Assembly: GCA_963665915.2 (NCBI GenBank)
Contig: CAXXSG010000013.1
Location: forward strand, 434,001-498,000
Length of the DNA stretch: 64,000 nucleotides
Direction of reading: 5' to 3'
From: JAFGRU01 sp963665915
GTDB lineage: Bacteria > Desulfobacterota > Desulfuromonadia > Desulfuromonadales > JAAYDE01
In this document: piece by piece, positions 1-8,987 of the stretch
How the letters are laid out: each line of letters begins with the position of its first letter
Numbering within the stretch: the first letter of the stretch is position 1
The notes under the pieces: model-generated
Seen by the model: only the letters and a program-made list of their open reading frames with translations
Database searches by the model: none
Told to the model about the DNA's origin: nothing
Translations under genes and position numbers: made by a program

Positions 1-54
1 TAAGAGGAAAAATGTTGAAAAGAGGGGTTTTTATGCTCAAGAAAAATAGCACAG

Positions 55-3000
55 CTAAAGAAAAGCAAGCAATTCTTTTTTGGTTGCCTGGAGGCGTTCG
101 GAAACATCTATCCGGCCGGTTCTTACAAAGAGCCGATAATCCGGTGAAACGGTGTAGCGAGCGGCCTGCTTTTCAATGAGGGCAAGGATTTTTTCAGGCT
201 CAACCGGGGTGGAGGAATGAAAGGCGAAAACGATCTGGCGACCGTCGTATTCGGCCAGGGTGATTTTCAGGCGCTTCATAAGCACTCTCAGTTTCATGAT
301 TTCGAGCAGGAGGGTGGCCGGCTCCGGAATCTTGCCGAAGCGATCCCTGAGTTCGTCGATGCAGGCATAGAGCTCTTCCTCATCTCCGGCGGCGGAAAAC
401 TTTTTGTAAAAGACGAGGCGCTGGTTCGGATCGGAGACGTATTTTTCCGGCAGGAATGCGGAAAGGCCGAGCTTGATTTCCGGATCGATCTCTTCTTTGC
501 GGGCGAGACCCCGCAGTTCCTGAATAGTCTCTTCCAGCAGTTCGGCGTACATCTCAAAGCCGACGGCAGCCACCTGGCCTGATTGGCGGGCGCCGAGGAG
601 CTCCCCGGCCCCCCGGATCTCAAGGTCGTGAGAGGCGATCGTGAAACCGGCGCCGAGTTCCGTGAGTTCCTGCAGAACCTTGAGGCGTTTCCTGGCTTCC
701 GATGTGACGGCACCGGTGGAAGGGATCAGCAGATAGGCATAGGCGCGCGGGTGCGAGCGTCCCACCCGTCCGCGAAGTTGATAAAGCTGCGAAAGCCCGA
801 AACAATCGGCGCGGTTGATAATGATGGTGTTGGCGCGGGGGATGTCGAGACCGTTTTCAATGATGGTGGTACAGACCAGGAGGTTGGATTTCCCCTCCAC
901 GAAGTTAAACATGACTTTTTCCAACTCTTTTTCCGGCATCTGCCCGTGCCCCACGGCGAGCTTGGCTTCGGGGATCAGGTTGCTCAAAAAAGAGGCCATG
1001 GCGTTGATAGTGTTAACTCGGTTGTGAACAAAAAAGACCTGACCCCCACGACGTAACTCCCTCAGAATCGCCTCGCGGATCAAGCTGTCATCGAATTTGG
1101 TGACATAGGTGCGGATTGCCTGACGATCCACGGGCGGAGTGCCGATAATGGAAAGATCCCGCAGACCGCTCAGGCTCATATGCAAGGTGCGAGGGATTGG
1201 GGTAGCCGTGAGGGTCAGGATGTCGACCTCCGCCCGGAATTTTTTCAGTTTTTCCTTGTGTGTGACTCCAAAGCGCTGTTCTTCATCAATAATCAGCAGG
1301 CCCAGATCCTTGAAGTGGACGTCGCGCTGGAGAAGACGGTGGGTGCCGATTAGGATATCGACCTTGCCCGCGGCGGTCCTCTGGAGGATATCCTCCTGTT
1401 CTGCCTTGCTGCGGAAGCGGGAAACCATGTCCGTCACCACCGGATAGTCCTTGAAGCGCTCGCGGAAGGTTTCCAGATGCTGCTGGGCCAGTACGGTGGT
1501 GGGGACGAGAACGGCCACCTGTTTACTGTCCATAACCGCTTTGAAAGCCGCGCGGATCGCGACTTCGGTTTTCCCGAATCCGACATCACCGCAAATGAGC
1601 CGGTCCATTGATCTCGGTTCCTGCATGTCCTTGTAAACATCCTGAATGGCGGCGAGCTGATCTTCGGTTTCATCATAGAGGAAGGACGCTTCGAACTCGC
1701 GAAACAGAGGGTCCGGTGGAGAGTACTGGAACCCCTGGCTCATTTCCCGGCGGGCAAAAATTTTCAGCAGTTCGCCGGCCAACTCCTCGACGGCCGCTCT
1801 GGCTTTGAGAACCGCCTTTTCCCAGGCGTTTCCCCCCATTTTGTCGAGGCGGGGAGCATATCCTTCGGCGCCGATGTACTTCTGGACTTTTTCGATGCGC
1901 TCGACCGGAAGATAGAGCTTGTCACCACCGGAGTACTCCAGGTGAAGGTAGTCCCCCTCCACCTGCTTGGTTTTTAGATGCAGAAGGCCATGATAACGGG
2001 CAATGCCGTGATCGGTGTGAACGACATGGTCCCCTTCCCTGAGTTCGGAAAAGGAACTCAGGAAATCCTTGGCGGTCCCTTTGCGACTGCTTTTGCGTCG
2101 GGTCCTGGCGCCAAAAAGTTCTTCTTCGGTGATAATCGCGAGCTTTTTCTCGGGGAGGCGGAATCCCGCGGAAAGCTCGCCGAAAACGATGAAGAGCGTT
2201 CCCGGTTTTTGGGGAAAAGCACGTTCGGCAAGGAATTCGGGAGCTAATTCCTGTCCTTCAAGAATGTCCTTCAGCCTTTCTGCCTGGCCCTGCTGATGGC
2301 AGACGAGGACAGTTTGCCACCCCTCTTTCAGCCACGCCCTCACACGTTCGGCAAAGACCCCGATGCCGCCGTCCGGACTGCTTATTTCCTGACGCAGATC
2401 ATGGTTTGCGAGGGTGGTGAAGCGGAAAACGGGGTACTCCTTTTTAAAGGGGGACATGTCCAGAGAGGAGAAGTCGAGGCGGATTTGTTCTGATAATTTT
2501 TTATCGACCGCGTCGAGGGTCAGGAAAAACTCTTCCTGGGCTGCGTAGGGTTCTTTTTTCCCTGTGGCTCGCGACGCTCCTTCCTGAACGAGAGCGGAAA
2601 AACGTTCCAGTTCATGGTGAATTTCCGGAGGGTCGAGGATCACCCAGCGGCATTCGTGGGCGTAATCGAAAAACGAATCGAGTTTTTCATAGTTCAGGGG
2701 GAGAAGGGAAGAACATCCGGGGAAAAGGAGCCCTTCCGCAATATCGGTCAGGATCGATTCCCGCAAAAGACGGGGAAGCGCAAGCTCATCGCAGCGTTTT
2801 TTCAGTCGTCGGGAAAAGATCTCCAGGTTGGCTTCGGTGAGAATCATCTCCCGGACCGGGAGGATTTCCAGGTTCTGCAGTTCTTGTCGGGAGGTGCGCT
2901 GGCTGACCGGGTCAAAGGGGCGGATTTTTTCCACCAGGTCGCCGAAAAACTCAACCCGGACCGGGGAAGACGTGGTCGGTGGGAAAATATCGATGATGTC

Positions 3001-3561
3001 GCCGCGAACGGAGAAAGTCCCCCGCTCTTCCACCAGCGACATGGAGTTGTAGCCGAGCTTGAGGAGAAAACTCAGAAGCTCTTCACGCCTGTACTCTTCA
3101 TCCAGTTCAAGGGTGATGCGCAGCTCTGAAAGAACCTGGCGCGGAATGATCCGTTGCATGAGAGCCCGCGCCGGCAGCACAACGACCCTGGCTCTTCCTT
3201 CCTGGAGCGCGGCCAGGGATACGATTCGACTGGCCTCGATCTCGAGGTGGGGGTTGAGAGGTTCATAAGGATTGATTCCCCAGTGCGGGAAGAAGAAAAT
3301 TCCCTCATCGGAAGCATGGTGGAATTTCAGGTCGTTGAAAAACAGCTCGGCTGTTTTGTGATCGGGAGCCAGGACGATAAGGCTTTTATCCGTTTTTGGA
3401 ATCAGCCTCGCGACGAGAGAAGCCCCGGCGGAGCCCTTAAGTCCTAATATTTCGGCACGCTGGATGTGGCTCGATTCTTCCGTCAGGAAGTTCTCTATGG
3501 ATGTCCGGGGGGTGTCATTAGACAAGGGACCGGTGTCCTCCTTGATCAACCAACTGGACAC
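55..3561 (-). CDS. mfd: Transcription-repair coupling factor Mfd
   Basis: Mfd displaces RNA polymerase stalled at DNA lesions and recruits UvrA for transcription-coupled repair. The 1168-residue length is normal for the family. Domains in order are a UvrB-like N-terminal module, the RNA-polymerase-interacting CarD-like domain (about residues 505-570, with HVVHTDHGIARY), a superfamily 2 translocase with Walker A GDVGFGKTE near 655 and box II DEEQ near 757, motif TATPIPRT, and the C-terminal TRCF domain. The start is GTG at 3559-3561; no strong ribosome-binding site precedes it. It is followed on the same strand by nothing in the window. nadA lies upstream on the same strand 118 bp away, so the two may or may not be co-transcribed. 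The identification is secure. Confidence 0.97.
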   Translation of the reverse strand: MSSWLIKEDTGPLSNDTPRTSIENFLTEESSHIQRAEILGLKGSAGASLVARLIPKTDKSLIVLAPDHKTAELFFNDLKFHHASDEGIFFFPHWGINPYEPLNPHLEIEASRIVSLAALQEGRARVVVLPARALMQRIIPRQVLSELRITLELDEEYRREELLSFLLKLGYNSMSLVEERGTFSVRGDIIDIFPPTTSSPVRVEFFGDLVEKIRPFDPVSQRTSRQELQNLEILPVREMILTEANLEIFSRRLKKRCDELALPRLLRESILTDIAEGLLFPGCSSLLPLNYEKLDSFFDYAHECRWVILDPPEIHHELERFSALVQEGASRATGKKEPYAAQEEFFLTLDAVDKKLSEQIRLDFSSLDMSPFKKEYPVFRFTTLANHDLRQEISSPDGGIGVFAERVRAWLKEGWQTVLVCHQQGQAERLKDILEGQELAPEFLAERAFPQKPGTLFIVFGELSAGFRLPEKKLAIITEEELFGARTRRKSSRKGTAKDFLSSFSELREGDHVVHTDHGIARYHGLLHLKTKQVEGDYLHLEYSGGDKLYLPVERIEKVQKYIGAEGYAPRLDKMGGNAWEKAVLKARAAVEELAGELLKIFARREMSQGFQYSPPDPLFREFEASFLYDETEDQLAAIQDVYKDMQEPRSMDRLICGDVGFGKTEVAIRAAFKAVMDSKQVAVLVPTTVLAQQHLETFRERFKDYPVVTDMVSRFRSKAEQEDILQRTAAGKVDILIGTHRLLQRDVHFKDLGLLIIDEEQRFGVTHKEKLKKFRAEVDILTLTATPIPRTLHMSLSGLRDLSIIGTPPVDRQAIRTYVTKFDDSLIREAILRELRRGGQVFFVHNRVNTINAMASFLSNLIPEAKLAVGHGQMPEKELEKVMFNFVEGKSNLLVCTTIIENGLDIPRANTIIINRADCFGLSQLYQLRGRVGRSHPRAYAYLLIPSTGAVTSEARKRLKVLQELTELGAGFTIASHDLEIRGAGELLGARQSGQVAAVGFEMYAELLEETIQELRGLARKEEIDPEIKLGLSAFLPEKYVSDPNQRLVFYKKFSAAGDEEELYACIDELRDRFGKIPEPATLLLEIMKLRVLMKRLKITLAEYDGRQIVFAFHSSTPVEPEKILALIEKQAARYTVSPDYRLFVRTGRIDVSERLQATKKELLAFL

Positions 3562-3679
3562 TCTTTTCTGGGTTGTCGCCAGTTGAGACGGACAGCGGGT
3601 CAGTGTCCCATCCGCTTGGTCGTGTCAAAAAAATCTGAGACATTTTGGGTGTTGCCTGTGTTGCACCAACCCTTTGGTT

Positions 3680-4600
3680 TCAGTCTTCACGGGGTACGGC
3701 CAGCATTCGCGCCAGAGCTTTTTGGGCCGGCAGCCGGATTTCTTTCGGAACGGTAATCACCGGTGTCATGGTCTCCAGGCTTTTGCGGACATCCTCCAGG
3801 GTGGTCAGTTTCATGCTTCTACAGATGAGCTTTGATGTGGGAAGGATAAACTCCTTGTCCGGATTGTCCCGTCGCAGCTGATAGAGGAGCCCCTTTTCCG
3901 TGGCGATAATGAACTTTTTCTCCGAACTTTTTTGGACATGATTGAGCATGCCGCTGGTCGACAGGACATGGTCTGCAAGTTCCAGAATATGCGGCCGGCA
4001 TTCCGGGTGGGCTAGAACTTCGGCATCCGGGTGTTCGCCCATGCAGGTCTTGAGGTCATCCAGAGGAAGGTCATCGTGGACGCAGCAGCAGCCGTCCCAG
4101 ATGTGGCAGTTTTTGTCGGTCTGGCTGGCAATGTATCTTCCGAGATTGCGGTCGGGGGTCAGTATGACTTCGTCATTGTCGAGGGACTGAACAACGCGCA
4201 CAGCATTGGCGCTGGTGCAGCAGAGGTCGCTCTCGGCCTTAACCGCGGCACTGGAGTTGACGTAAGTCACGACCGGCACACCCGGATGCTGTTCTTTGAA
4301 TTTGCGCAGAGCTTGCGGCGTGATGCAGTCGGCCAGGGGACAGCCGGCATCTATTCTTGGGAGGAGCACGGTTTTTTGCGGCGAGAGGATGGCGGCACTT
4401 TCCGCCATGAAGTAAACGCCGCAGAAAACGATCACTTTTTTCTGCGTTTCAGAGGCGGCAATGGAGAGCCCGAGGGAGTCTCCGGCAATGTCGGCCAGTT
4501 CCTGGATTTCGTCCGGCTGATAGTTATGGGCTAGAATGATTGCATCCCGTTCTTCGGCGAGACGGCGGATTTCTTTTTTAATCTCTTTGGGTGTGTTCAT
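3680..4600 (-). CDS. nadA: Quinolinate synthase NadA
   Basis: NadA condenses iminoaspartate with dihydroxyacetone phosphate to quinolinate, the first committed ring of de novo NAD synthesis. The protein has 306 residues. The three cysteines that hold the [4Fe-4S] cluster in this family match Cys60 (in IVFCGVYFMAE), a Cys at 171-173 (in WDGCCCVH) and Cys260 (in SKLICRSMK). The substrate-binding HNYQ near residue 25 and the TSGM segment near 215 are present. Start is ATG at 4598-4600. nadB and nadC are not in the window. The upstream region shared with tatA is 315 bp and AT-rich, so the gene probably has its own promoter there. Confidence 0.97.
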   Translation of the reverse strand: MNTPKEIKKEIRRLAEERDAIILAHNYQPDEIQELADIAGDSLGLSIAASETQKKVIVFCGVYFMAESAAILSPQKTVLLPRIDAGCPLADCITPQALRKFKEQHPGVPVVTYVNSSAAVKAESDLCCTSANAVRVVQSLDNDEVILTPDRNLGRYIASQTDKNCHIWDGCCCVHDDLPLDDLKTCMGEHPDAEVLAHPECRPHILELADHVLSTSGMLNHVQKSSEKKFIIATEKGLLYQLRRDNPDKEFILPTSKLICRSMKLTTLEDVRKSLETMTPVITVPKEIRLPAQKALARMLAVPRED

Positions 4601-4915
4601 TTAAATATCCGATGAGTTCAAATTTTAAAGATTCTAGTGGAAAACCTTCGGCCATGTCAAACGGATATAAAAAGTGAGATTTGTTACAGTACTTGCAAAA
4701 AGAAAAGGCCGGTTTTCGCATATATTCCCGATTAACAATATTTCAGCCAGAAATATCATTTTCTGGTGAAAACCGGTTTGAAATTTATGCTAATGTAAAA
4801 AATATTTTCAACTAGTGGAATGATATCTGAAACCACCGAATCCGAAGGCGTGCTTTCAGTATAAAGATTAAATTTAAATTATTCTCTTTTGTTTTTTTAA
4901 AAAGAAGGTGACTCC
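4601..4915. promoter_or_regulatory. Divergent intergenic region nadA / tatA
   Basis: This 315 bp AT-rich stretch separates the divergent nadA and tatA starts and must contain both promoters. I see no open reading frame, no clear dyad operator and no riboswitch-like fold in it. The tatA end carries a good ribosome-binding site (AAGAAGGTG) just before the ATG. Confidence 0.5.
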
Positions 4916-5242
4916 ATGTTTGGGATTGGAATGCCGGAACTCTTGCTGATTCTGGTCGTCGCACTTATCGTCATAGGTCCGAAAAAGCTGCCTGATATTG
5001 CCAAGGCCCTGGGAAAAGGGCTGGCTGAATTCAAGCGGGCCGCTGATGAAATAAAAACGGCTGTCAACACCGATGTGGCTGAAACAAAAGAGCTTTCAGA
5101 GGAAGATAAAGCGTCATTGTCGGCCGGCACCGTTGAAACGGAGTTGGAAGAGGAAGACCCTTATGAGCAGGGTGAACCTGCTGATGAAGAGGAAATAAAA
5201 GAAAAGTCTGGAGATAAAAAACGGGAGATCGGCGGTGAATGA
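4916..5242 (+). CDS. tatA: Twin-arginine translocase subunit TatA (TatA/TatB family)
   Basis: This is the pore-forming small subunit of the Tat pathway, which exports folded proteins. The 108-residue protein has the usual plan: a very short N-terminus, one membrane helix (about residues 7-22), the GPKKLPD hinge, an amphipathic helix rich in Lys/Ala/Leu to about residue 45, and an acidic, disordered tail (many Glu/Asp). MFGIGMPELL at the N-terminus is TatA/TatB-like; whether it acts as TatA or TatB cannot be settled from sequence, and no second copy lies in the window. A strong ribosome-binding site precedes ATG 4916. The stop overlaps the GTG start of tatC by 8 bp, indicating translational coupling. 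Confidence 0.93.
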   Translation: MFGIGMPELLLILVVALIVIGPKKLPDIAKALGKGLAEFKRAADEIKTAVNTDVAETKELSEEDKASLSAGTVETELEEEDPYEQGEPADEEEIKEKSGDKKREIGGE

Positions 5243-5975
5243 TCCTCATCTTCCCTTGACGGCACATCTGGAGGAACTCAGAAAGCGGCTGATTATTGCA
5301 GGTATTGTCTGGCTGGTTGCTTTTTTGGGCTGTTATACTTTTGCTGAAAAGATTTTTCATTTAGTTGCTGAGCCGGTTCGTGCCGCATTGCCCGAAGGAA
5401 GTTCGCTGGTTTTCATCCACGCCACCGAACCTTTTTTCACTTATCTGAAAATTTCTGCGTTTGCCGCTGTTCTCCTGGCACTTCCGGTCATTCTCTGGCA
5501 GGGCTGGCTTTTTGTGGCTCCGGGACTCTTCGCCCGGGAGAAGAAATTCATTATCCCTTTTGTTGTTTCCGGTTGTCTTTGCTTCGGGGTGGGAGCCTAT
5601 TTTGGCTTTAAGCATGTATTTCCGGTGATTTTCACCTTTCTCGTGAGTTACGGCACATCAACCGGGGAGATCAGCGCCATGCTCTCCATGGGTGCCTACC
5701 TGAGTCTCTGCACCCGCCTGTTGCTCTCTTTCGGCCTGGTTTTTGAGTTGCCGGTCGTGGTTTTTTTTCTAGCCCGGATGGGTCTGGTGGATGCCCCCTG
5801 GCTTGCAGCGCGACGTAAATACGCTGTTATTCTCGCTTTTGTTTTCGGCGCGGTGCTGACTCCTCCCGATCTGTTTTCGCAGACAGCTATTGCCATTCCT
5901 TTTGTGCTTCTCTATGAAGTTAGTATATGGGTGGCGCGGATTTTTGCCCGGTCCAAGCGCGAGGAAGAAGAGTAG
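5235..5975 (+). CDS. tatC: Twin-arginine translocase subunit TatC
   Basis: TatC is the receptor for twin-arginine signal peptides. The 246 residues encode six hydrophobic membrane segments in the standard TatC pattern, with the conserved HLEELRKR start of the first cytoplasmic stretch (residues 10-17) that contributes to signal-peptide binding. The start is GTG at 5235-5237, inside the tail of tatA. The gene ends 25 bp before a strong hairpin terminator, so tatA-tatC form a two-gene operon. Confidence 0.97.
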   Translation: MNDPHLPLTAHLEELRKRLIIAGIVWLVAFLGCYTFAEKIFHLVAEPVRAALPEGSSLVFIHATEPFFTYLKISAFAAVLLALPVILWQGWLFVAPGLFAREKKFIIPFVVSGCLCFGVGAYFGFKHVFPVIFTFLVSYGTSTGEISAMLSMGAYLSLCTRLLLSFGLVFELPVVVFFLARMGLVDAPWLAARRKYAVILAFVFGAVLTPPDLFSQTAIAIPFVLLYEVSIWVARIFARSKREEEE

Positions 5976-6000
5976 GCGCATAAAAAAAGCTTAAAAAAAT

Positions 6001-6035
6001 AAAAACAGGGACCGGTTTTGCCGGTCCCTGTTTTT
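6001..6035. terminator. Bidirectional intrinsic terminator after tatC
   Basis: A perfect 15 bp stem (AAAAACAGGGACCGG with its complement) and a 5-nt loop, with A-rich and T-rich arms, so it can end transcripts from both tatC (plus) and the exported-protein gene at 6073 (minus). Confidence 0.9.
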
Positions 6036-6072
6036 ATTACAGCCAGAGTTGTCCTGAAAGATTTACGGATTT

Positions 6073-6678
6073 TCAAGGCAGAGCGGCCAGTTTTTTAAAG
6101 TCGATGCCCTTGGCATAACCTTTCAGGTCTTCTTTGCTGACGTCATTCCCATCGATGACGATAAAAAAGCGATTGGCGACCACGATCTGGATCTCGCCAT
6201 CACGGTTGGCGGCATTATATTTGACAATGGTCTTCTGTCCGTTGATTTTTTCCAGCTTGCCACCGTCCGCCGTGGCGAGCATGGGGTTGGAAAACATCAT
6301 CATCATGCCCTGCAGCATCGGTGAGTCGGTAATGATCTGGACATCGACCGAACTTGAGCCCTTGCTGAACCTGCGGCTCGCTGTCACGCCGCCTCCCATC
6401 ATGGCCGCGCCGGCGGCCTGGGAACTGGCAGCTTCCGCCGTCCAGCCGCTCAAGGGTGCCGGTAGAAAAGATTCAAGACCTTCACCTTTCATCTGCTGGA
6501 TCAGTTGAGCCGCGTAATTGAGGCTTTCGACGGCGCTGGTGTGTTCTCCCTGTTGGTAGTATTCAAGTCCTTCGTTGATGGAATCGGTAACATCATCGGC
6601 CCCGGCTAAGGCCGGAAGAAACATGAAAACCGTTAATAGCGTACATAACCACACTTTCCCCGTTTTCCAGCTCAGCAT
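6073..6678 (-). CDS. Exported protein of unknown function
   Basis: A 201-residue protein with a clear Sec signal peptide (positive start, hydrophobic LCTLLTVFMFLPA, cleavage near ALAGA-DD at about residue 27). The mature part starts with a short helical stretch that resembles one tetratricopeptide-like hairpin (INEGLEYYQQGEHTSAVESL), then a glycine- and methionine-rich middle, and a beta-rich C-terminus containing hydrophobic strands (IQIVVANRFFIVIDG). I do not recognise a catalytic motif. A periplasmic location is inferred. ATG 6678 has a good AAGGAG ribosome-binding site. It stands alone between the tatC terminator and a gene transcribed in the same direction 167 bp upstream. Confidence 0.75.
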   Translation of the reverse strand: MLSWKTGKVWLCTLLTVFMFLPALAGADDVTDSINEGLEYYQQGEHTSAVESLNYAAQLIQQMKGEGLESFLPAPLSGWTAEAASSQAAGAAMMGGGVTASRRFSKGSSSVDVQIITDSPMLQGMMMMFSNPMLATADGGKLEKINGQKTIVKYNAANRDGEIQIVVANRFFIVIDGNDVSKEDLKGYAKGIDFKKLAALP

Positions 6679-6845
6679 ATTTATTCTCCTTTTCGTAAAA
6701 ATGAAAATATCAGGAGGCTGCCGACAACCTCCTGTTGCTCAAGACGATGCGGCAAAGTCCCACCTTTTTGCGAAGATTACATTCTTTTCATATTCGGAGC
6801 AATAGCTAAAACAAAGATCCAATGGGTATCAGAGTTTACACCATG

Positions 6846-8000
6846 TCATGTTTGTGAGTGGCGCTTCTCCCCGCGCCTGATTCGGACCCGCGCAAAACCG
6901 CCTCCCGGCGTCTGCATGTTGGTCACCTGCCCCTGGAACAGGCGCGCCAGGATTCCGAGGAGCTTTTCTCGATAAACGAACAGGCGGAAGTCGGTTTTCA
7001 GGGACGAACCTTCTTCTGTTTGGGTCAGTGACGGGGGAATGAATTCCTGAATCAGGGTTTCCTCCGGAGAGAATTCACTGAATCGTTTACGGGACATTTT
7101 TCTTCCGAGAATCACTCCGCGACTGCCGAATTTTGTGAGAGGCTTGAAAACCCAGTTTTTTCGGGTTGACCAGACTTCCTCCTGGTCAATGTCGTTCATG
7201 AGATAGGATTCAGGGATGGTTCTCAGAAGGATCTCAGCATCCCTGGCAGGGAGCTGAAACTGCTCCAGACTTTTTGCGTTGGACCACAGGGCGAGGTGCC
7301 GTTTATCCGCCAGCAGAGCATAGGTGCGGGGGTTGGGCGTCAGACAGGCACTGCGTTCCAGATAGGCCGTTCGCAGGCCAGCCATTTCCGGGGTTTCGAG
7401 GTAGAAGTCTGTGTGGCGGTTATAGATGAGATCGACCTTTTCATTTCCATGAAAAACGTCCTGCTCCAAAATATTAAGTTTTTCGGGGCCGAGAATGCAG
7501 GTTTTTATTCCCATTCCTCTGAAGAGGTTGGCGAAACAGACCATCTCCGGATAGAGGAACTGCTCCTCCGGTTTTTCATCCAGAATTATGATGGTTTTGG
7601 GAGCGGCGTCTCTGTCTGAAAAGTGGGAAAATTCCGAAAAGAATGTATCGATAACGCGCTTTTTGTACTTTTCCGGCGGACTGCCGAGGTCCGCCCGCAA
7701 CCAGGGTAGAAGCCCTCCACCGGCATTGGTGTTGACTTCGATCAGTTTGGGTCCCTGATCGGTGAGATGGAAATCGTACCCCATCATGACCGAATCATGC
7801 CCCGGGTCAAAGCGGGCAGCCTCCGGGCAGAAGGAACTCACGTGACTGCGGTAAAGGGGGTTTTGACTGAGGCGGTACAATGCCCTGACACATCGGAGCA
7901 TGGCTTTCAGATCTTCGGAGGGCAACAGAGCATAGGCGCTGCTGACGGAGTTTTCCGGAGCAGGCCTGTTTTTCTGAAGTGAGGTGCAATCCTGATTCAT
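6846..8000 (-). CDS. ATP-grasp-like protein of unknown substrate
   Basis: A 384-residue cytoplasmic protein without signal peptide. Residues about 88-105 hold EVNTNAGGGLLPW, the type of Glu-x-Asn metal/substrate loop seen in ATP-grasp and glutathionylspermidine-synthase-like ligases. Later the sequence has WVFKPLTKFGSRGV (about 285-298, the nucleotide-binding Lys and Gly-rich loop) and LIQEFIPPS (the hinge carrying adenine contacts), followed by DFRLFVYREKLLG. The order suggests a circular permutation, with the metal-binding loop ahead of the nucleotide-binding segment. It therefore probably forms an amide or ester bond using ATP, but the substrate is unknown. It is a single gene with radC divergent 209 bp away. 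Confidence 0.7.
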   Translation of the reverse strand: MNQDCTSLQKNRPAPENSVSSAYALLPSEDLKAMLRCVRALYRLSQNPLYRSHVSSFCPEAARFDPGHDSVMMGYDFHLTDQGPKLIEVNTNAGGGLLPWLRADLGSPPEKYKKRVIDTFFSEFSHFSDRDAAPKTIIILDEKPEEQFLYPEMVCFANLFRGMGIKTCILGPEKLNILEQDVFHGNEKVDLIYNRHTDFYLETPEMAGLRTAYLERSACLTPNPRTYALLADKRHLALWSNAKSLEQFQLPARDAEILLRTIPESYLMNDIDQEEVWSTRKNWVFKPLTKFGSRGVILGRKMSRKRFSEFSPEETLIQEFIPPSLTQTEEGSSLKTDFRLFVYREKLLGILARLFQGQVTNMQTPGGGFARVRIRRGEKRHSQT

Positions 8001-8209
8001 TATTCTTTCTCTTGAAGCAAAATAGACTATTGAGTTGTTTATTATGCCAGACCAAGGGGAAATAACAAAGTGAAGCTGTAAAGTTTCCTACGGAAGTCTC
8101 AGCAAGGAGGGGCAATTGATATTGAGCTTTTTAAATTCGAGAAAGGCTCGATTCTTGAAATAAGAAAAACCGATAATTTAAGATCGGACAATTTGTTGGG
8201 GGCAGGGAT

Positions 8210-8932
8210 ATGGAAAAACAGGAAAGCATGCGCCGGATCAAGGACTGGCCGGAGGAAGAAAGACCCCGGGAAAAACTTCTGAATAACGGTCCTGAGAGTC
8301 TCTCTGAAGCGGAACTTCTGGCGATTGTTCTGCGCACGGGGGATGCGTCATCCCGGCAGAGCGCCCTGGACCACGCCCGCCTGCTTCTCTCCCGTTTCGG
8401 ATCGCTGCGCAAACTCGCTTCTGCGTCAGTCACAGAAATCTGCGAAATTAAAGGAATTGGTCCTGTCAAGGCGGCGCAGATCAAGGCGGTTTTTGAAATC
8501 GCCCGGCGTTTTGGGCGTAATACCCTCCGAAAAGGGGCTCCCTACACCTCTTCCGATGCCGTTTTTGAGCATTTCCGGGAAAAGCTCGGGGATCTCGCCA
8601 AGGAAAAGTTTCTCGTCCTCATGCTCGATAGCAAAAACCGGCTCCTCCGGGAAATGGAAATCTCGGTCGGCAGCCTCACGGCCAGCATTGTTCATCCGCG
8701 AGAGGTGTTCTCGCCGGTGATTCGCGAATCGGCCGCCTCAATCATCCTTGTCCATAACCACCCTTCAGGCGATCCCAAGCCGAGCCGAGAGGATATCGAA
8801 ATCACCGGGCGCCTTCGCAATGCGGGGGAACTGCTTGGAATCAGGGTCCTCGATCATGTCATTATCGGCAGTGAGGGTTATACAAGCTTCGCCGATCAAG
8901 GTTTTATAGACTCGCCATCCGCTTCCATGTAA
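8210..8932 (+). CDS. radC: RadC family JAMM-domain protein (UPF0758)
   Basis: A 240-residue protein with the family architecture: an N-terminal helix-hairpin-helix segment (KGIGPVKAAQIKAVFEIARR, about residues 80-100) and a C-terminal JAB1/MPN metalloprotease-like domain with the zinc motif HNHPSGDPKPSRED near residue 183. Historically called DNA repair protein RadC; the biochemical role is still uncertain for the family. A ribosome-binding site (GGGGGCAGGG) precedes ATG 8210. It is followed by a perfect terminator hairpin. Confidence 0.95.
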   Translation: MEKQESMRRIKDWPEEERPREKLLNNGPESLSEAELLAIVLRTGDASSRQSALDHARLLLSRFGSLRKLASASVTEICEIKGIGPVKAAQIKAVFEIARRFGRNTLRKGAPYTSSDAVFEHFREKLGDLAKEKFLVLMLDSKNRLLREMEISVGSLTASIVHPREVFSPVIRESAASIILVHNHPSGDPKPSREDIEITGRLRNAGELLGIRVLDHVIIGSEGYTSFADQGFIDSPSASM

Positions 8933-8936
8933 TATT

Positions 8937-8969
8937 AAAACAAATGACCCGTTACGGGTCATTTGTTTT
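8937..8969. terminator. Intrinsic terminator after radC
   Basis: A perfect 15 bp stem beginning AAAACAAATGACCCG, a TTA loop, and a T-rich 3' arm. It lies 5 bp after the radC stop and 18 bp before the U32 start. Confidence 0.88.
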
Positions 8970-8987
8970 ACATGGGAGTATTTCTTT

